Below are positions 1 through 7,837 of a DNA stretch of 34,911 nucleotides, piece after piece. The position numbers were made by a program, and so were the translations under genes. The notes beneath the pieces are model-generated. The model did not search any database. It was given only the letters and a program-made list of their open reading frames with translations, and was not told where the DNA came from. How positions within the stretch are numbered: the first letter of the stretch is position 1; the number at the start of each line of letters is the position of its first letter. Origin of the DNA: Phenylobacterium sp. (GTDB lineage: Bacteria; Pseudomonadota; Alphaproteobacteria; Caulobacterales; Caulobacteraceae); the NCBI RefSeq assembly GCF_030654915.1, contig NZ_JAURWM010000377.1:1-34911 (forward strand), read 5' to 3'.

Positions 1-288
1 CTGGGCGACTTCATCGAGGACAAGAACGCGATCCTGCCCATCGACGCGGCCATCCAGTCGAACCTGCGCGAGACCACCACGCGCGTGCTCGCCTCGCTGA
101 CCCCGCGTGAGGAACGTGTCCTGCGGATGCGCTTCGGCATCGGCATGAACACCGACCACACCCTCGAAGAGGTTGGTCAGCAGTTCAGCGTCACCCGCGA
201 ACGGATCCGTCAGATCGAGGCAAAGGCGCTTCGTAAACTGAAGCATCCGTCGCGCTCGCGGAAGCTGCGCAGCTTCCTCGACAGCTAA
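1..288 (+). CDS. rpoD: RNA polymerase primary sigma factor RpoD (sigma-70), C-terminal part only
   Basis: Reading frame 1 is open from the first base of the window and gives the last 95 residues of a group 1 sigma factor. It contains the end of region 3 and all of region 4: [15 protein letters not shown], then the helix-turn-helix [20 protein letters not shown] that contacts the -35 element, and the usual end [15 protein letters not shown]. In the cell it directs core RNA polymerase to housekeeping promoters. The 5' part lies outside the window. Downstream, a 6-bp GC-rich hairpin at 320-338 without a T-run may end the transcript. Alternative sigma factors are unlikely because the region 4.2 sequence is the canonical RpoD form. 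Confidence 0.95.
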   Translation: MGDFIEDKNAILPIDAAIQSNLRETTTRVLASLTPREERVLRMRFGIGMNTDHTLEEVGQQFSVTRERIRQIEAKALRKLKHPSRSRKLRSFLDS

Positions 289-319
289 CGAACGACCCCG
301 GATGACGGGAATGTAACAC

Positions 320-338
320 CGGCGCCCTGGTCGCGCCG
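320..338 (+). terminator. weak hairpin after rpoD
   Basis: CGGCGC (320-325) and GCGCCG (333-338) pair over a 7-nt loop, 32 bases after the rpoD stop. No T-run follows, so it is at best a Rho-assisted or processing hairpin. Confidence 0.3.
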
Positions 339-385
339 TCACGCCCTCGACTAAGGTCTCTCCAGACTTGGTCGGGGGCGTTTCT

Positions 386-2005
386 ATGAGTCTTTCCAGA
401 AATCGGGCGCGGATGTTCGTTAGCGGAGCCGCTATCGCGATGCTCGCAGGGTCGGTCATGGCCGCGCCGGCGCCGGCCGCGCGCTCGGCGCAGCGGATCA
501 AGGCCCACATCGCCTTCCTGGCTGACGACCTGCTGCAGGGCCGCGAGACCGGGACGCCCGGCTTCGATATCGCCGCGGCCTATGTCGCCTCGCAATTGGC
601 CCAGATCGGGGTGAAGCCCGGCGCCGCCGACGGCTCTTACTTCCAGCAAGTGCCGATGAGCGGCTTCCGTTCGGCGGACGAGGGCAAGCTGTTGCTCACC
701 CCGAAGGGCGGGGCCGCCACGCCGCTGGTGTTCGGCGAGGACTACGTGCCCGGCCGCAATCCGCTTTCGCCCACGACCCACGTGTCGGCGCCCCTGGTGT
801 TCGTCGGCTACGGCGTGGTCGGGGGTGATCGCGACGACTATGCCGGCCTGGACGTGAAGGGGAAGATCGTGGTGGCCCTGGCGGGCGCGCCAGCCTCGCT
901 GCAGACCGAGGAGCGCGCCTACTACGCCAGCGGCCGCACCAAGCGGCTCGCGGCCGAGGCGCGCGGCGCGGCTGGCTTCATGTCCATCAACACGCCCGCC
1001 GATGAGGTCCGCCGCCCCTTCGACGGCGCGGTCCGGAGTTGGAAAAGCTGGGGAGTCACCTGGCGCGATGGCGCCGGCAAGCCGTTTTCTCCGGCCGGCT
1101 CGACGCCTGACCTGGCGAGCATCAGCGTCAAGGGCGCGCAGAAGATCTTCGCCGGTGCGCCGCAGAGTTTCGCCGACGTGGTCAAGGCCGCCGAAGCCGG
1201 AACCCCGCCGCGCTTTGTCCTGCCCGCAAGCCTGGACGCGACGCTCAACACTGAGCTGAAGAGCGTCCAGAGCGCCAATGTGGTCGGCCTGATCCCGGGC
1301 TCCGATCCGAAGCTGAAGAACGAAGTGATCGTGCTGTCAGCCCACCTCGACCACGTTGGGATCACCAGTCCGGTCAAGGGCGACAGCATCAATAATGGCG
1401 CGATGGACAACGCCAGCGGCGTCGCCACCACCCTGGAGGTCGCCCGCGCCTTCGCCGAGGGCAAGCGGCCGCGCCGCACGCTGATGTTCCTGCTGAACAC
1501 CGGCGAGGAAAAGGGTCTGGTGGGCGCCGACTACTTCGCGCGCAACCCGCCCACCTCGTGGCCGATCGTCGCCAACGTCAATCTGGACATGCCAGTCCTG
1601 ACCTACGACTTCACCGACGTCGTGGCCTTCGGGGCTGAACGCTCGACGCTGGGTCCGGCCGTGCAGCGTGCGGCGGCGCGTTCGGGCGTGAAGCTGTCGG
1701 CCGATCCGATGCCGCAGGAGGGCCTGTTCACCCGCAGCGATCACTTCCGCTTCGTGGAGCAGGGCGTGCCCTCGGTGTTCCTGATGACCGGCTTCGCCAA
1801 TGGCGGCGAGGCGGCCTTCACCACCTTCCTGCGGGACCACTATCACAAGCCCAGCGACGACCTTTCCCAGCCCATCGACTATGCGGCCGGGGCCAAGTTC
1901 GCCGCGATCAACTACGAGATCACCCGTGAACTGGCGGACGCCGACAAGGCGCCAACCTGGAACAAGGGCGACTTCTTCGGGACCCTGTTCGGGAAGAAGC
2001 GCTAG
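386..2005 (+). CDS. secreted M28-family zinc aminopeptidase/peptidase
   Basis: A 539-residue protein with an N-terminal signal peptide (about residues 1-27, ending near VMAAPAPA), so the peptidase should act in the periplasm or outside the cell. The C-terminal half carries the M28 co-catalytic zinc site: H320 and D322 in SAHLDHVG, D341 in GAMDNASG, E374-E375 in NTGEEKG, D401 in NVNLDMP and H453 in TRSDHFRF. The region before this (about 110-230) fits a PA-type insert, common in this family. I chose the ATG at 386, preceded by GGGGG about 10 bases upstream, over the TTG at 368, because it places the signal peptide at the N-terminus. The family removes N-terminal amino acids from peptides; the exact substrate is not visible. 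It is a single gene behind rpoD. Confidence 0.9.
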   Translation: MSLSRNRARMFVSGAAIAMLAGSVMAAPAPAARSAQRIKAHIAFLADDLLQGRETGTPGFDIAAAYVASQLAQIGVKPGAADGSYFQQVPMSGFRSADEGKLLLTPKGGAATPLVFGEDYVPGRNPLSPTTHVSAPLVFVGYGVVGGDRDDYAGLDVKGKIVVALAGAPASLQTEERAYYASGRTKRLAAEARGAAGFMSINTPADEVRRPFDGAVRSWKSWGVTWRDGAGKPFSPAGSTPDLASISVKGAQKIFAGAPQSFADVVKAAEAGTPPRFVLPASLDATLNTELKSVQSANVVGLIPGSDPKLKNEVIVLSAHLDHVGITSPVKGDSINNGAMDNASGVATTLEVARAFAEGKRPRRTLMFLLNTGEEKGLVGADYFARNPPTSWPIVANVNLDMPVLTYDFTDVVAFGAERSTLGPAVQRAAARSGVKLSADPMPQEGLFTRSDHFRFVEQGVPSVFLMTGFANGGEAAFTTFLRDHYHKPSDDLSQPIDYAAGAKFAAINYEITRELADADKAPTWNKGDFFGTLFGKKR

Positions 2006-2016
2006 CGCGGATCCTG

Positions 2017-2038
2017 ACGACGAGTGACAGAACGTCGT
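2017..2038 (+). terminator. possible weak terminator after the M28 peptidase gene
   Basis: ACGACG (2017-2022) pairs with CGTCGT (2033-2038) over a 10-nt loop, followed only by TCTTGG. The stem is short and the tail poor, so this is tentative. Confidence 0.25.
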
Positions 2039-2078
2039 TCTTGGATAAGGTTGGCGCGTCAGGACCCAGGTGGACGCC

Positions 2079-2966
2079 ATGCTGAAGGTATTTTTCATCG
2101 CTGTGGGGGCGGCGCTGCTGGGCGCGTCCGCCTCGACGGCCCAGGCGCCGAGGATGAGCCAGGCCGAGGGCCTGCAACTCGCCGAGGCCGGAGGCTTCAG
2201 GATCTCCGGCGGCAAGGCGATCAATGTCTGCGGCACGCCCTCGACGCCGAAATTCACCTATGTGGACCTGAACGGCGACGGCGCGCCCGAAGCGGTGGCC
2301 GTCGATAAGAACCCCTCCTGCTATGGCGGGGCCGGCGAGTGGTTCACCGTGGTCGCCAAGGGGCGCGATGGCCGTTGGCGCGCCATCGCACGCGACACCG
2401 GCGCCCTGACCTGGGAGCCGACTCGCACCGCCGGGTGGTTGGACGCCCGCGTGGTCAGCAACTGCGCGCGGATCTGGAAATACACCGGCGACGGCTACGT
2501 CCGCCCCAACGCCTGCGCCGCCGAACCGGCCGGGAGGGCGGCCGTGGCGGGGGGCGTCACCGCTGCCGAAAAGACCGCCGCCCTGCGCGCAGCCGGCTTC
2601 ACGCAACGGGCCGGCAAGTGGACGAGCGGTGAGGGCGAGTGCGAGGCCTTCGTCGAGCCGGAGGGCGTCCGGGACCTGAACGGCGACGGCAAGCTCGAGG
2701 TGATCATCACCGAGAGCGGCACGTTCTGCTACGGCAACACCGGCCAGGGCTTCTATCTGATGACCAAAACCCCTGCCGGGGCGTGGCGAACCGTCTACCA
2801 AAGCCGAGGCATTCCCGAGATCCAGACGACCAAGGGCGCGGGGGGCTGGGCCGACATCGAAGTCGGCGGGCCGGGCTTCTGCTTCCCGATCGTCCGCTAC
2901 GACGGCAAGACCTACGTCATGAACCGCCAGAAGGAATACCAGCCCGGCGCCTGCGCGCGGCGATAG
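2079..2966 (+). CDS. exported protein with two DLNGDG-containing repeats, function unknown
   Basis: A 295-residue protein starting with a clear signal peptide (MLKVFFIAVGAALLGA..., cleavage near AQA). The mature part has two related units: the first has YVDLNGDGAPEAVAV then a CYG motif and a strand-rich stretch; the second (about residue 195 on) has VRDLNGDGKLEVIIT then FCYGNTG. DxNxDG loops of this type bind calcium in FG-GAP/VCBS-like and dockerin-like folds. Each unit has the loop followed by a Cys-Tyr-Gly motif, so disulfides are possible. A GTG at 2070 is an alternative start, but ATG 2079 gives the better signal peptide. I do not recognise a named family and assign no function beyond a probable calcium-binding periplasmic protein. 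It converges with the oxygenase gene at 2970. Confidence 0.75.
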   Translation: MLKVFFIAVGAALLGASASTAQAPRMSQAEGLQLAEAGGFRISGGKAINVCGTPSTPKFTYVDLNGDGAPEAVAVDKNPSCYGGAGEWFTVVAKGRDGRWRAIARDTGALTWEPTRTAGWLDARVVSNCARIWKYTGDGYVRPNACAAEPAGRAAVAGGVTAAEKTAALRAAGFTQRAGKWTSGEGECEAFVEPEGVRDLNGDGKLEVIITESGTFCYGNTGQGFYLMTKTPAGAWRTVYQSRGIPEIQTTKGAGGWADIEVGGPGFCFPIVRYDGKTYVMNRQKEYQPGACARR

Positions 2967-2969
2967 GGC

Positions 2970-3590
2970 CTAGCGCCAGGCGTAATTGAAGCTGACGGAG
3001 ATCCGTTCCTTCTTGGCGGCGTTGGCCGGGACCTCGTGGCGCAGCCAGCTTTCCCACATCAGCACCGTGCCTGGCTCGGGTTGGAGGTAGACGAAGCTGC
3101 GGGCGCTCTCGGCGGCGTCGGCCTTGCGGGGCGGCGCGGCCATCATCAGCGGCAGCCGCGGATCTTCCAGTTTCAGCGCGCTCGCGCCGGGCGGCGTGGC
3201 CACATAGACCGTGCCCGACAGCACGCTGTGCGGGTGGATGTGGCCCGAATGGGCCGCGCCCGGCTTAAGGATATTGACCCAGAGGCTGTCGAGCTTCAGC
3301 CGGCGGCGGCCTAGATCGAGTTCCAGGTCCTTGGCGAAGGCGGCCGCGTGGCGATCCAGCTTGCGCTTCAGGTCATCGAAGATGCTGGCGCGCATCGGCA
3401 GGTCGTCGAGCGAGGCGTAGGAGGTGTAGCCGCCATAGCGGTGCTCCTTGCACCAGGCGCGGCCGGCCATGTCTTCGTCGGCCAACATCCGGCAGGCATC
3501 TTCGAGCTCTTCGTTGAACGCGGCGAAGTCGCGTTCGCCGCCAAGCGAGGCTTCATAGATCTGGGTGACGAATAGGGAGCGCAGCGCCAT
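2970..3590 (-). CDS. 2OG-Fe(II) oxygenase family protein (TIGR02466-like)
   Basis: A 206-residue cytosolic protein. The double-stranded beta-helix core shows the iron ligands of the 2-oxoglutarate dioxygenase family: HIHPHSVLSGTVYV (metal His), a distal His in WLRHEVPAN, and an Arg soon after (KKERISVSFNYAWR) that would bind the 2OG carboxylate. These last residues are also typical of the TIGR02466 group of putative oxygenases. The substrate is unknown. I prefer ATG 3590 (GGCCGGGG just upstream) to the TTG at 3626. The gene lies 49 bases downstream of the small flagellar-like gene on the same strand and may be co-transcribed with it. Confidence 0.85.
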   Translation of the reverse strand: MALRSLFVTQIYEASLGGERDFAAFNEELEDACRMLADEDMAGRAWCKEHRYGGYTSYASLDDLPMRASIFDDLKRKLDRHAAAFAKDLELDLGRRRLKLDSLWVNILKPGAAHSGHIHPHSVLSGTVYVATPPGASALKLEDPRLPLMMAAPPRKADAAESARSFVYLQPEPGTVLMWESWLRHEVPANAAKKERISVSFNYAWR

Positions 3591-3639
3591 GCCCCGGCCG
3601 CTACCGGGCCTAGTGGCGCTTGTCAAAGGCGCAGGCGCC

Positions 3640-3861
3640 TCAGGCGACGATGTCTAGCAGGTCGCCCGCCATGTCCTGGGCCGTGCGGATCACCGCGGCG
3701 TTGGCCGAAAACGCGTGTTTGGCGGTGATCTGCTCCACGATCTCGCCGGTGAGATCGACGTCGGCGCCGGGGACACCCATCTGGGCGACGCGGCCGGCGG
3801 AGGCCTCGAACCGGCGGCTGGCGGCCAGCATTCCATATTGAGCGGTGGCGATGGGATCCAT
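3640..3861 (-). CDS. very small FlgC/rod-hook-like protein (flagellar basal body C-terminal motif)
   Basis: Only 73 residues. The N-terminus (MDPIATAQYGMLAASRRFEA) resembles the start of flagellar rod and hook proteins. The C-terminus (DLTGEIVEQITAKHAFSANA followed by AVIRTAQDMAGDLLDIV) matches the flagellar basal body rod C-terminal domain, in which a heptad-rich helix ends the axial proteins FlgB/C/E/F/G. The middle domain D1/D2 of those proteins is missing, so both coiled-coil ends are joined directly. The start is fixed by an excellent ribosome site (AGGAGGA) 7 bases before ATG 3861. No other flagellar gene is present nearby. It could be a rod-like minimal protein or a remnant; good codon use and the strong ribosome site favour an active gene. 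Confidence 0.7.
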   Translation of the reverse strand: MDPIATAQYGMLAASRRFEASAGRVAQMGVPGADVDLTGEIVEQITAKHAFSANAAVIRTAQDMAGDLLDIVA

Positions 3862-4002
3862 GACTGGTCCTCCTACGTTCAGCATGCGGTCTCTGCGGTT
3901 AAGCTTTCGCGCAGGGGCGTGGTGAACAGCAGGCTAAGCATGTCGCCGCCGGAGCTGCGCCTTGGTCATGGTGTTATGATGCTCGAAACAGGAGGATTGC
4001 TG

Positions 4003-4359
4003 ATGATACGCACAACCCTAGTCGCCTTGGTGATGCTGGCTGGGTCAGCGGGCCTCGCATCGGCCCAGGCCCCGCTGTCGCAGAATCCGCCCACCCAGAC
4101 CGTCATCTGCCTGGACGTTAACGGCGCCACCTTGCCGGTCTCGTGCACGGTGCCCGCCAGCCGGCTCGATAAGCGCGAGGACATCTGCATGTGCCGCGCC
4201 GGCCGGCGGGTGGACGTGTCGATCTGCCCCACGGGCGTGCGTGCGCCGCCCGAGAACGTCGAGCTGATGAAGGCCCGCAGGCTGGCGGTGAACGACGGCA
4301 GCCTCATCGGCGACCTCTTCAAAGGCCAGCCGATGTGCGTCGAAGGCCGTAACCCCTAG
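4003..4359 (+). CDS. small exported Cys-containing protein, unknown function
   Basis: A 118-residue protein with a signal peptide (MIRTTLVALVMLAGSAGLAS, cut near AQA). The mature part of about 96 residues has six cysteines (VICLDV, VSCTVP, DICMCRAG, SICPTG, QPMCVEG), suggesting disulfides in the periplasm. ATG 4003 is preceded by CAGGAGGA, a strong ribosome site. It is transcribed divergently from the small rod-like gene, with 141 bases between. Its stop codon overlaps that of the converging esterase in the shared tetranucleotide CTAG (4356-4359). I do not recognise the family. Confidence 0.75.
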   Translation: MIRTTLVALVMLAGSAGLASAQAPLSQNPPTQTVICLDVNGATLPVSCTVPASRLDKREDICMCRAGRRVDVSICPTGVRAPPENVELMKARRLAVNDGSLIGDLFKGQPMCVEGRNP

Positions 4360-5612
4360 AGGGCCTTGCCGAGCGCCGCGTAGGTCAGCTTCTGGAACAC
4401 CGGAAGCGCCGCGCGGCCGCCCATGCGCTGACCGGTCGCCAACTGGGATGCGGCTTCCGGGCCTAGCGGCATGGAGTTCTGGATCAGATAGATCATCACC
4501 ATGTCCTCGACCGGGTCGGCTTGCCACCAAGTGCCGAAGGCGCCGGGCCAGCCGAACGAGCCTTCCGAGCCGGCGCCCATCCAGGCCTGCTTCTCGGGAT
4601 CGGTGATGATGGAGGCTCCAAGGCCAAAGCCCTGGCCCAACCAGAACGGGATGCCCATGAACGGGATCGATCGTTGCTCGGGCGTGAGCTGGTTGGTCAG
4701 CATCAGGTCCAGCGTCTCGCGCTTCACGTAGCGCACGCCGTCCAACTCCCCGCCGGCCAGCATCATGCGGGCGAACTTCAGATAATCGTCAGCGGTCGAG
4801 ATCAGTCCGCCGCCGCCCGCGCAGAACCCGGGCGCCGCGTCGCTGTGCGGAAACGAGATATCCTGCATCTGGTCGGTCGCCGGATCGATCCGATAGAGCT
4901 TGGCCATCCGTTCGCGCTTCTCGGGCGGACACCAGAAGTCGGTATCGGTCATGCCGAGCGGCTTCAGGATCCGCTCCATGATGAAGTCGCGGTAAGGCAT
5001 GCCGGCGACGCGGCCGACCAGGAAGCCCAGGACGTCGGTCGCGTGGCTGTAGTGGAAGCGCTCGCCCGGCGGATAGGACAGCGGCAGGGAGGCGAGGCGC
5101 TGCAGCCATTCATCGGGCGTGTGGAACACCAGCAGCGGCGATCCCAGGACCTCTTCATGGGCATGGGCGATCGGGCCGACCGAGGTGAAGCCATAGGCTA
5201 GGCCCGAGCGGTGGGTCATCAAGTCGTTGACGGTGATGTCGCGCGGGGCGCGATAGGTCTCGTCCAGTGGGCCGGTGGCGGACTTCAGGACCTTCATGTC
5301 CTTGAATTCCGGCATCCACTTGGTAATCGGGTCGTCGAGCTTAAGCTTGCCTTCTTCCATCAGCATGAGGGCGGCGATGGAGGTGATCGGCTTGGTCATG
5401 GAGGCGATGCGGAACATCGTGTCGCGGGTCATCGGCAGGCCGCCGGCCACGTCGCGCTGGCCTATGGTGTTGACCTGGGCGATCTCGCCCTTGCGCCACA
5501 GCAGAGTGACGAAACCTGAGAGGTCGCCGGCCTCGATCACCGGTTTCAGCGCGGCGGGGATCGCCGCCAGACCTTCGGAAGAAAAGCCGCCCAGAGCCTG
5601 ATCGCCGTCCAT
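4356..5612 (-). CDS. serine beta-lactamase-like hydrolase (class C/EstB-type esterase)
   Basis: A 418-residue protein of the Beta-lactamase (PF00144-type) family. The nucleophile motif SxxK is S71-M-T-K74 in FRIASMTKPITS. The general-base Tyr is probably Y188 in FHYSHATD. A glycine-rich stretch GSFGWPGAFGTWW near the C-terminus takes the place of the K/H-[ST]-G motif. There is no signal peptide, so a cytosolic esterase is more likely than a periplasmic antibiotic-hydrolysing lactamase. ATG 5612 has GAGGCGAC just upstream. The substrate cannot be read from sequence. Confidence 0.9.
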   Translation of the reverse strand: MDGDQALGGFSSEGLAAIPAALKPVIEAGDLSGFVTLLWRKGEIAQVNTIGQRDVAGGLPMTRDTMFRIASMTKPITSIAALMLMEEGKLKLDDPITKWMPEFKDMKVLKSATGPLDETYRAPRDITVNDLMTHRSGLAYGFTSVGPIAHAHEEVLGSPLLVFHTPDEWLQRLASLPLSYPPGERFHYSHATDVLGFLVGRVAGMPYRDFIMERILKPLGMTDTDFWCPPEKRERMAKLYRIDPATDQMQDISFPHSDAAPGFCAGGGGLISTADDYLKFARMMLAGGELDGVRYVKRETLDLMLTNQLTPEQRSIPFMGIPFWLGQGFGLGASIITDPEKQAWMGAGSEGSFGWPGAFGTWWQADPVEDMVMIYLIQNSMPLGPEAASQLATGQRMGGRAALPVFQKLTYAALGKAL

Positions 5613-5722
5613 GTCGCCTCGCCCATGCCTGCGTCGGGTCCGCCATGGCCCAACGTCGAGCGAGATATGGGCGGCTTGACGCGGGGCTCGTCAAGCATAC
5701 TTCGCCTTCGAAAGCTGGCGCC

Positions 5723-6268
5723 CTACTGCCGGGTCGGCGCCTCGTAGGTGGCCATCATCTCGCCCTGGGCCAGGGTGTGGCCCTTGAGGATGTGCAGCAG
5801 TTCGGCGAGCGGCGTGTCGGGGCCTACCTCGACCTGCTGATCCAGGGCGAAGAGCTGGAAATAGTAGCGATGGACGCCGTGGCCCTGGGGCGGGCGCGGG
5901 CCAAACCAGCCGTAGTCGCCATTGTCGTTGCGGCCCTGGATGATGGGGTGAGGCGGATCGATGCGCTGGGCCAGCGGCACGCCCTCAGGCAGGCCGCCAG
6001 CCTCCGGCGGAATATTCCAGATCATCCAGTGAAGGTAGGGCTTCTCCTGCGGCGCATCGGGATCCTCGACGATCAGGGCGTAGCTCTGCGCCCCTTCGAC
6101 GTCGGTCCAGGTCAGGGGCGGCGAGCGGTTCTCATGATAGGCCGAATGGCGATCGGCCAGCCGGCCGTCGGGCTCCTGCGACGGGGACATCACGACGATT
6201 CCGCTCTCATTGCGGGGCTGGACCTTAAAGATGGTGATGGTTTCGCCCGAGTGGGCCGGGGTGCTCAT
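5723..6268 (-). CDS. YbhB/YbcL family Raf-kinase-inhibitor-like (PEBP) protein
   Basis: A 181-residue protein with the phosphatidylethanolamine-binding-protein signature: SPPLTW, the DPDAP motif in VEDPDAPQEKPYLHWMIWNI, and GPRPPQGHGVHRYYFQLFAL, which together form the anion-binding pocket. Bacterial members are small soluble proteins of unsettled role. The start is ATG 6268, with AGAGGAG about 9 bases upstream; the upstream extension to 6331 has no family match. It is divergent from the hydrolase at 6350, with an 81-base shared upstream region. Confidence 0.92.
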   Translation of the reverse strand: MSTPAHSGETITIFKVQPRNESGIVVMSPSQEPDGRLADRHSAYHENRSPPLTWTDVEGAQSYALIVEDPDAPQEKPYLHWMIWNIPPEAGGLPEGVPLAQRIDPPHPIIQGRNDNGDYGWFGPRPPQGHGVHRYYFQLFALDQQVEVGPDTPLAELLHILKGHTLAQGEMMATYEAPTRQ

Positions 6269-6349
6269 GGGGTGCGCTCCTCTGAACAACGACAACCGGT
6301 TTGAATGCGGCTTGGTTGCGCGACTGGGCAATTGCCCCTAGCTCAAGAT

Positions 6350-7228
6350 ATGTCCTGGCTCATTGGCAATCTGGCTCGCTTCCTGCGCCCGCTGACGCTC
6401 GCGGCCCTGGCGATGGCCGCCGGGGCCTGTACGCCGCTGGGCCTTTTCGCCACCTTCACGCCGCGCGACCCGGCGGTGCTCGGCGCGGTGGATCAAGCCT
6501 ATGGCGACAAGGCGCGCCAAACGCTTGACGTCTACGCCCCGCGCCAGATCGACGCCTCGCGGCCGATCGCGGTTTTCCTCTATGGCGGCGGCTGGGAAAA
6601 GGGGCGCAAGTGGGACTATGGCTGGGTGGCCCAGGCCCTGGCGGCTCGGGGCTTCGTTGTCGTCCTGCCTGACTATCGGCTCTATCCCGACGTCCGTTTC
6701 CCTGACTTCCTGAGAGACAACGCCGAGGCGGTCCGCTGGGCCGTGGACCACGCCGGCGCCTATGGCGGCGATCCCAATCGCATCGTGCTGCTCGGTCACT
6801 CGGCGGGCGCCTACAACGCCGTGATGCTAGGCCTTGATCCCAGCTATCTGGAGGCGGCCGGTGTCGACCCCTCGCACATCCGCGCCGTGGCGGGCATTGC
6901 CGGCCCCTACGACTTCCTGCCGCTGACGCCGGATATGGACGGGGTGTTCGGTCACGCCTCGGACGTCGCCCTGACTCAACCCCTAAATTTCGTGCGGCCG
7001 GACGCGCCGCCCATGCTGCTGGTCACCGGCGACGCCGACGTGGTGGTGGATCCGGCGAACACCACGGTCCTGGCCCGGGCGCTCGGTTCGGCGGGCGCGA
7101 GCGTCCAGGAAAAGCACTATCCGAATGTCGGCCACAACGAGATCATGGCCGCCATGTCGCGGCCCTTTCGTGACCGAGTCCCGGTCCTGAGCGACATCTC
7201 CGACTTCCTGATGCGCGAAGCCGACTGA
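6350..7228 (+). CDS. alpha/beta-hydrolase (carboxylesterase-like) lipoprotein
   Basis: A 292-residue hydrolase. The N-terminus is a lipoprotein-type signal (LTLAALAMAAGAC, lipid-modified C27 predicted). The oxyanion loop is YGGGWEKG, a variant of HGGxW with Tyr for His. The nucleophile elbow GHSAG has S151; the acid is in GDADVVVDPANT and the His in NVGHNEIM. This places it among small-ester hydrolases of the BD-FAE/kynurenine-formamidase-like group, probably membrane-anchored in the envelope. ATG 6350 was chosen because it puts the lipobox at a normal distance; ATG 6305 is an alternative. The gene ends in a strong intrinsic terminator at 7233-7268. Confidence 0.88.
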   Translation: MSWLIGNLARFLRPLTLAALAMAAGACTPLGLFATFTPRDPAVLGAVDQAYGDKARQTLDVYAPRQIDASRPIAVFLYGGGWEKGRKWDYGWVAQALAARGFVVVLPDYRLYPDVRFPDFLRDNAEAVRWAVDHAGAYGGDPNRIVLLGHSAGAYNAVMLGLDPSYLEAAGVDPSHIRAVAGIAGPYDFLPLTPDMDGVFGHASDVALTQPLNFVRPDAPPMLLVTGDADVVVDPANTTVLARALGSAGASVQEKHYPNVGHNEIMAAMSRPFRDRVPVLSDISDFLMREAD

Positions 7229-7232
7229 TCGG

Positions 7233-7268
7233 CCGCCGACGCCGTCGGGTCGGCGGTCATTTCTTTTT
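7233..7268 (+). terminator. intrinsic terminator after the hydrolase gene
   Basis: A perfect 8-bp stem CCGCCGAC (7233-7240) / GTCGGCGG (7249-7256) with an 8-nt loop is followed by TCATTTCTTTTT. It begins 5 bases after the hydrolase stop codon. This is the clearest Rho-independent terminator in the window. Confidence 0.88.
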
Positions 7269-7364
7269 GGCCGATGAGATTGTCAGGCCGCCGCTGCCCA
7301 CCCGCTATCCGTCTCAAAAATATGAAGTCTTGGTCGCGGCCCTCGCGCCTTGTCGGCGCGACAT

Positions 7365-7381
7365 ATTGACGTTACGTCAAT
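7365..7381. promoter_or_regulatory. perfect palindrome upstream of panD, possible operator overlapping a -35-like element
   Basis: ATTGACGT-T-ACGTCAAT is an exact 8-bp inverted repeat around one base, 100 bases before panD. The left arm contains TTGACG, which is the -35 sequence used by Caulobacter-type housekeeping promoters. No good -10 follows at the expected distance, so the repeat may be a repressor or activator site rather than, or as well as, a promoter. Confidence 0.5.
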
Positions 7382-7480
7382 CTCGCTGCGGTGCGGCAAT
7401 TGTGCAGGGGAGTGTTCGAGGTTATATCCGACGGCCCTCGGTTTCCGGGGTTTTGTGCATCGCACGTAGAAGGACCGCCT

Positions 7481-7837
7481 ATGCTGGTGACCCTGATGAA
7501 GGCCAAGCTGCATCGCGCGACGGTGACGCAGGCCGATCTCGAATATGAAGGCTCGATCGCGATTGATCGCGACCTGCTGGACGCTTCGGGCATCCTCCCG
7601 CACGAGCAGGTCGACGTACTGAACATCACCACGGGCGCGCGCTTCACCACCTACGCCATCGAGGCTCCGCGCGGCTCCAAGGTCATCGGCGTCAACGGCG
7701 CCGCCGCCCGCCTCGTCCAAAAGGGCGACAAGGTCATTGTCGTGACCTACGGCATGCTGCCGGAAGAAGAAGCCCGCAACTACTCGCCGAGCGTCGTGCT
7801 GTTGGACGACGGCAACCACATCAAGCACGCGGCCTGA
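7481..7837 (+). CDS. panD: aspartate 1-decarboxylase (pyruvoyl enzyme)
   Basis: 118 residues, a normal length for PanD. The enzyme converts L-aspartate to beta-alanine for pantothenate and coenzyme A synthesis in the cytosol. The self-processing site G24-S25 lies in YEGSIAID; cleavage there makes the pyruvoyl group from S25. K9, H11, R54 (TTGARF) and Y58 stand at the same positions as in the E. coli enzyme. ATG 7481 with AGAAGGA upstream gives the family N-terminus ([20 protein letters not shown]). The stop overlaps the start of the next gene (TGATG), so the two are translationally coupled. The leader 7229-7480 carries the terminator of the preceding gene and the palindrome at 7365. Confidence 0.97.
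   Translation: MLVTLMKAKLHRATVTQADLEYEGSIAIDRDLLDASGILPHEQVDVLNITTGARFTTYAIEAPRGSKVIGVNGAAARLVQKGDKVIVVTYGMLPEEEARNYSPSVVLLDDGNHIKHAA

Noticed and set aside
4356-5612. Antibiotic-resistance beta-lactamase
   Set aside because: There is no signal peptide and the K/H-[ST]-G box is replaced; the SxxK/YSH pattern fits the EstB-type esterases better.
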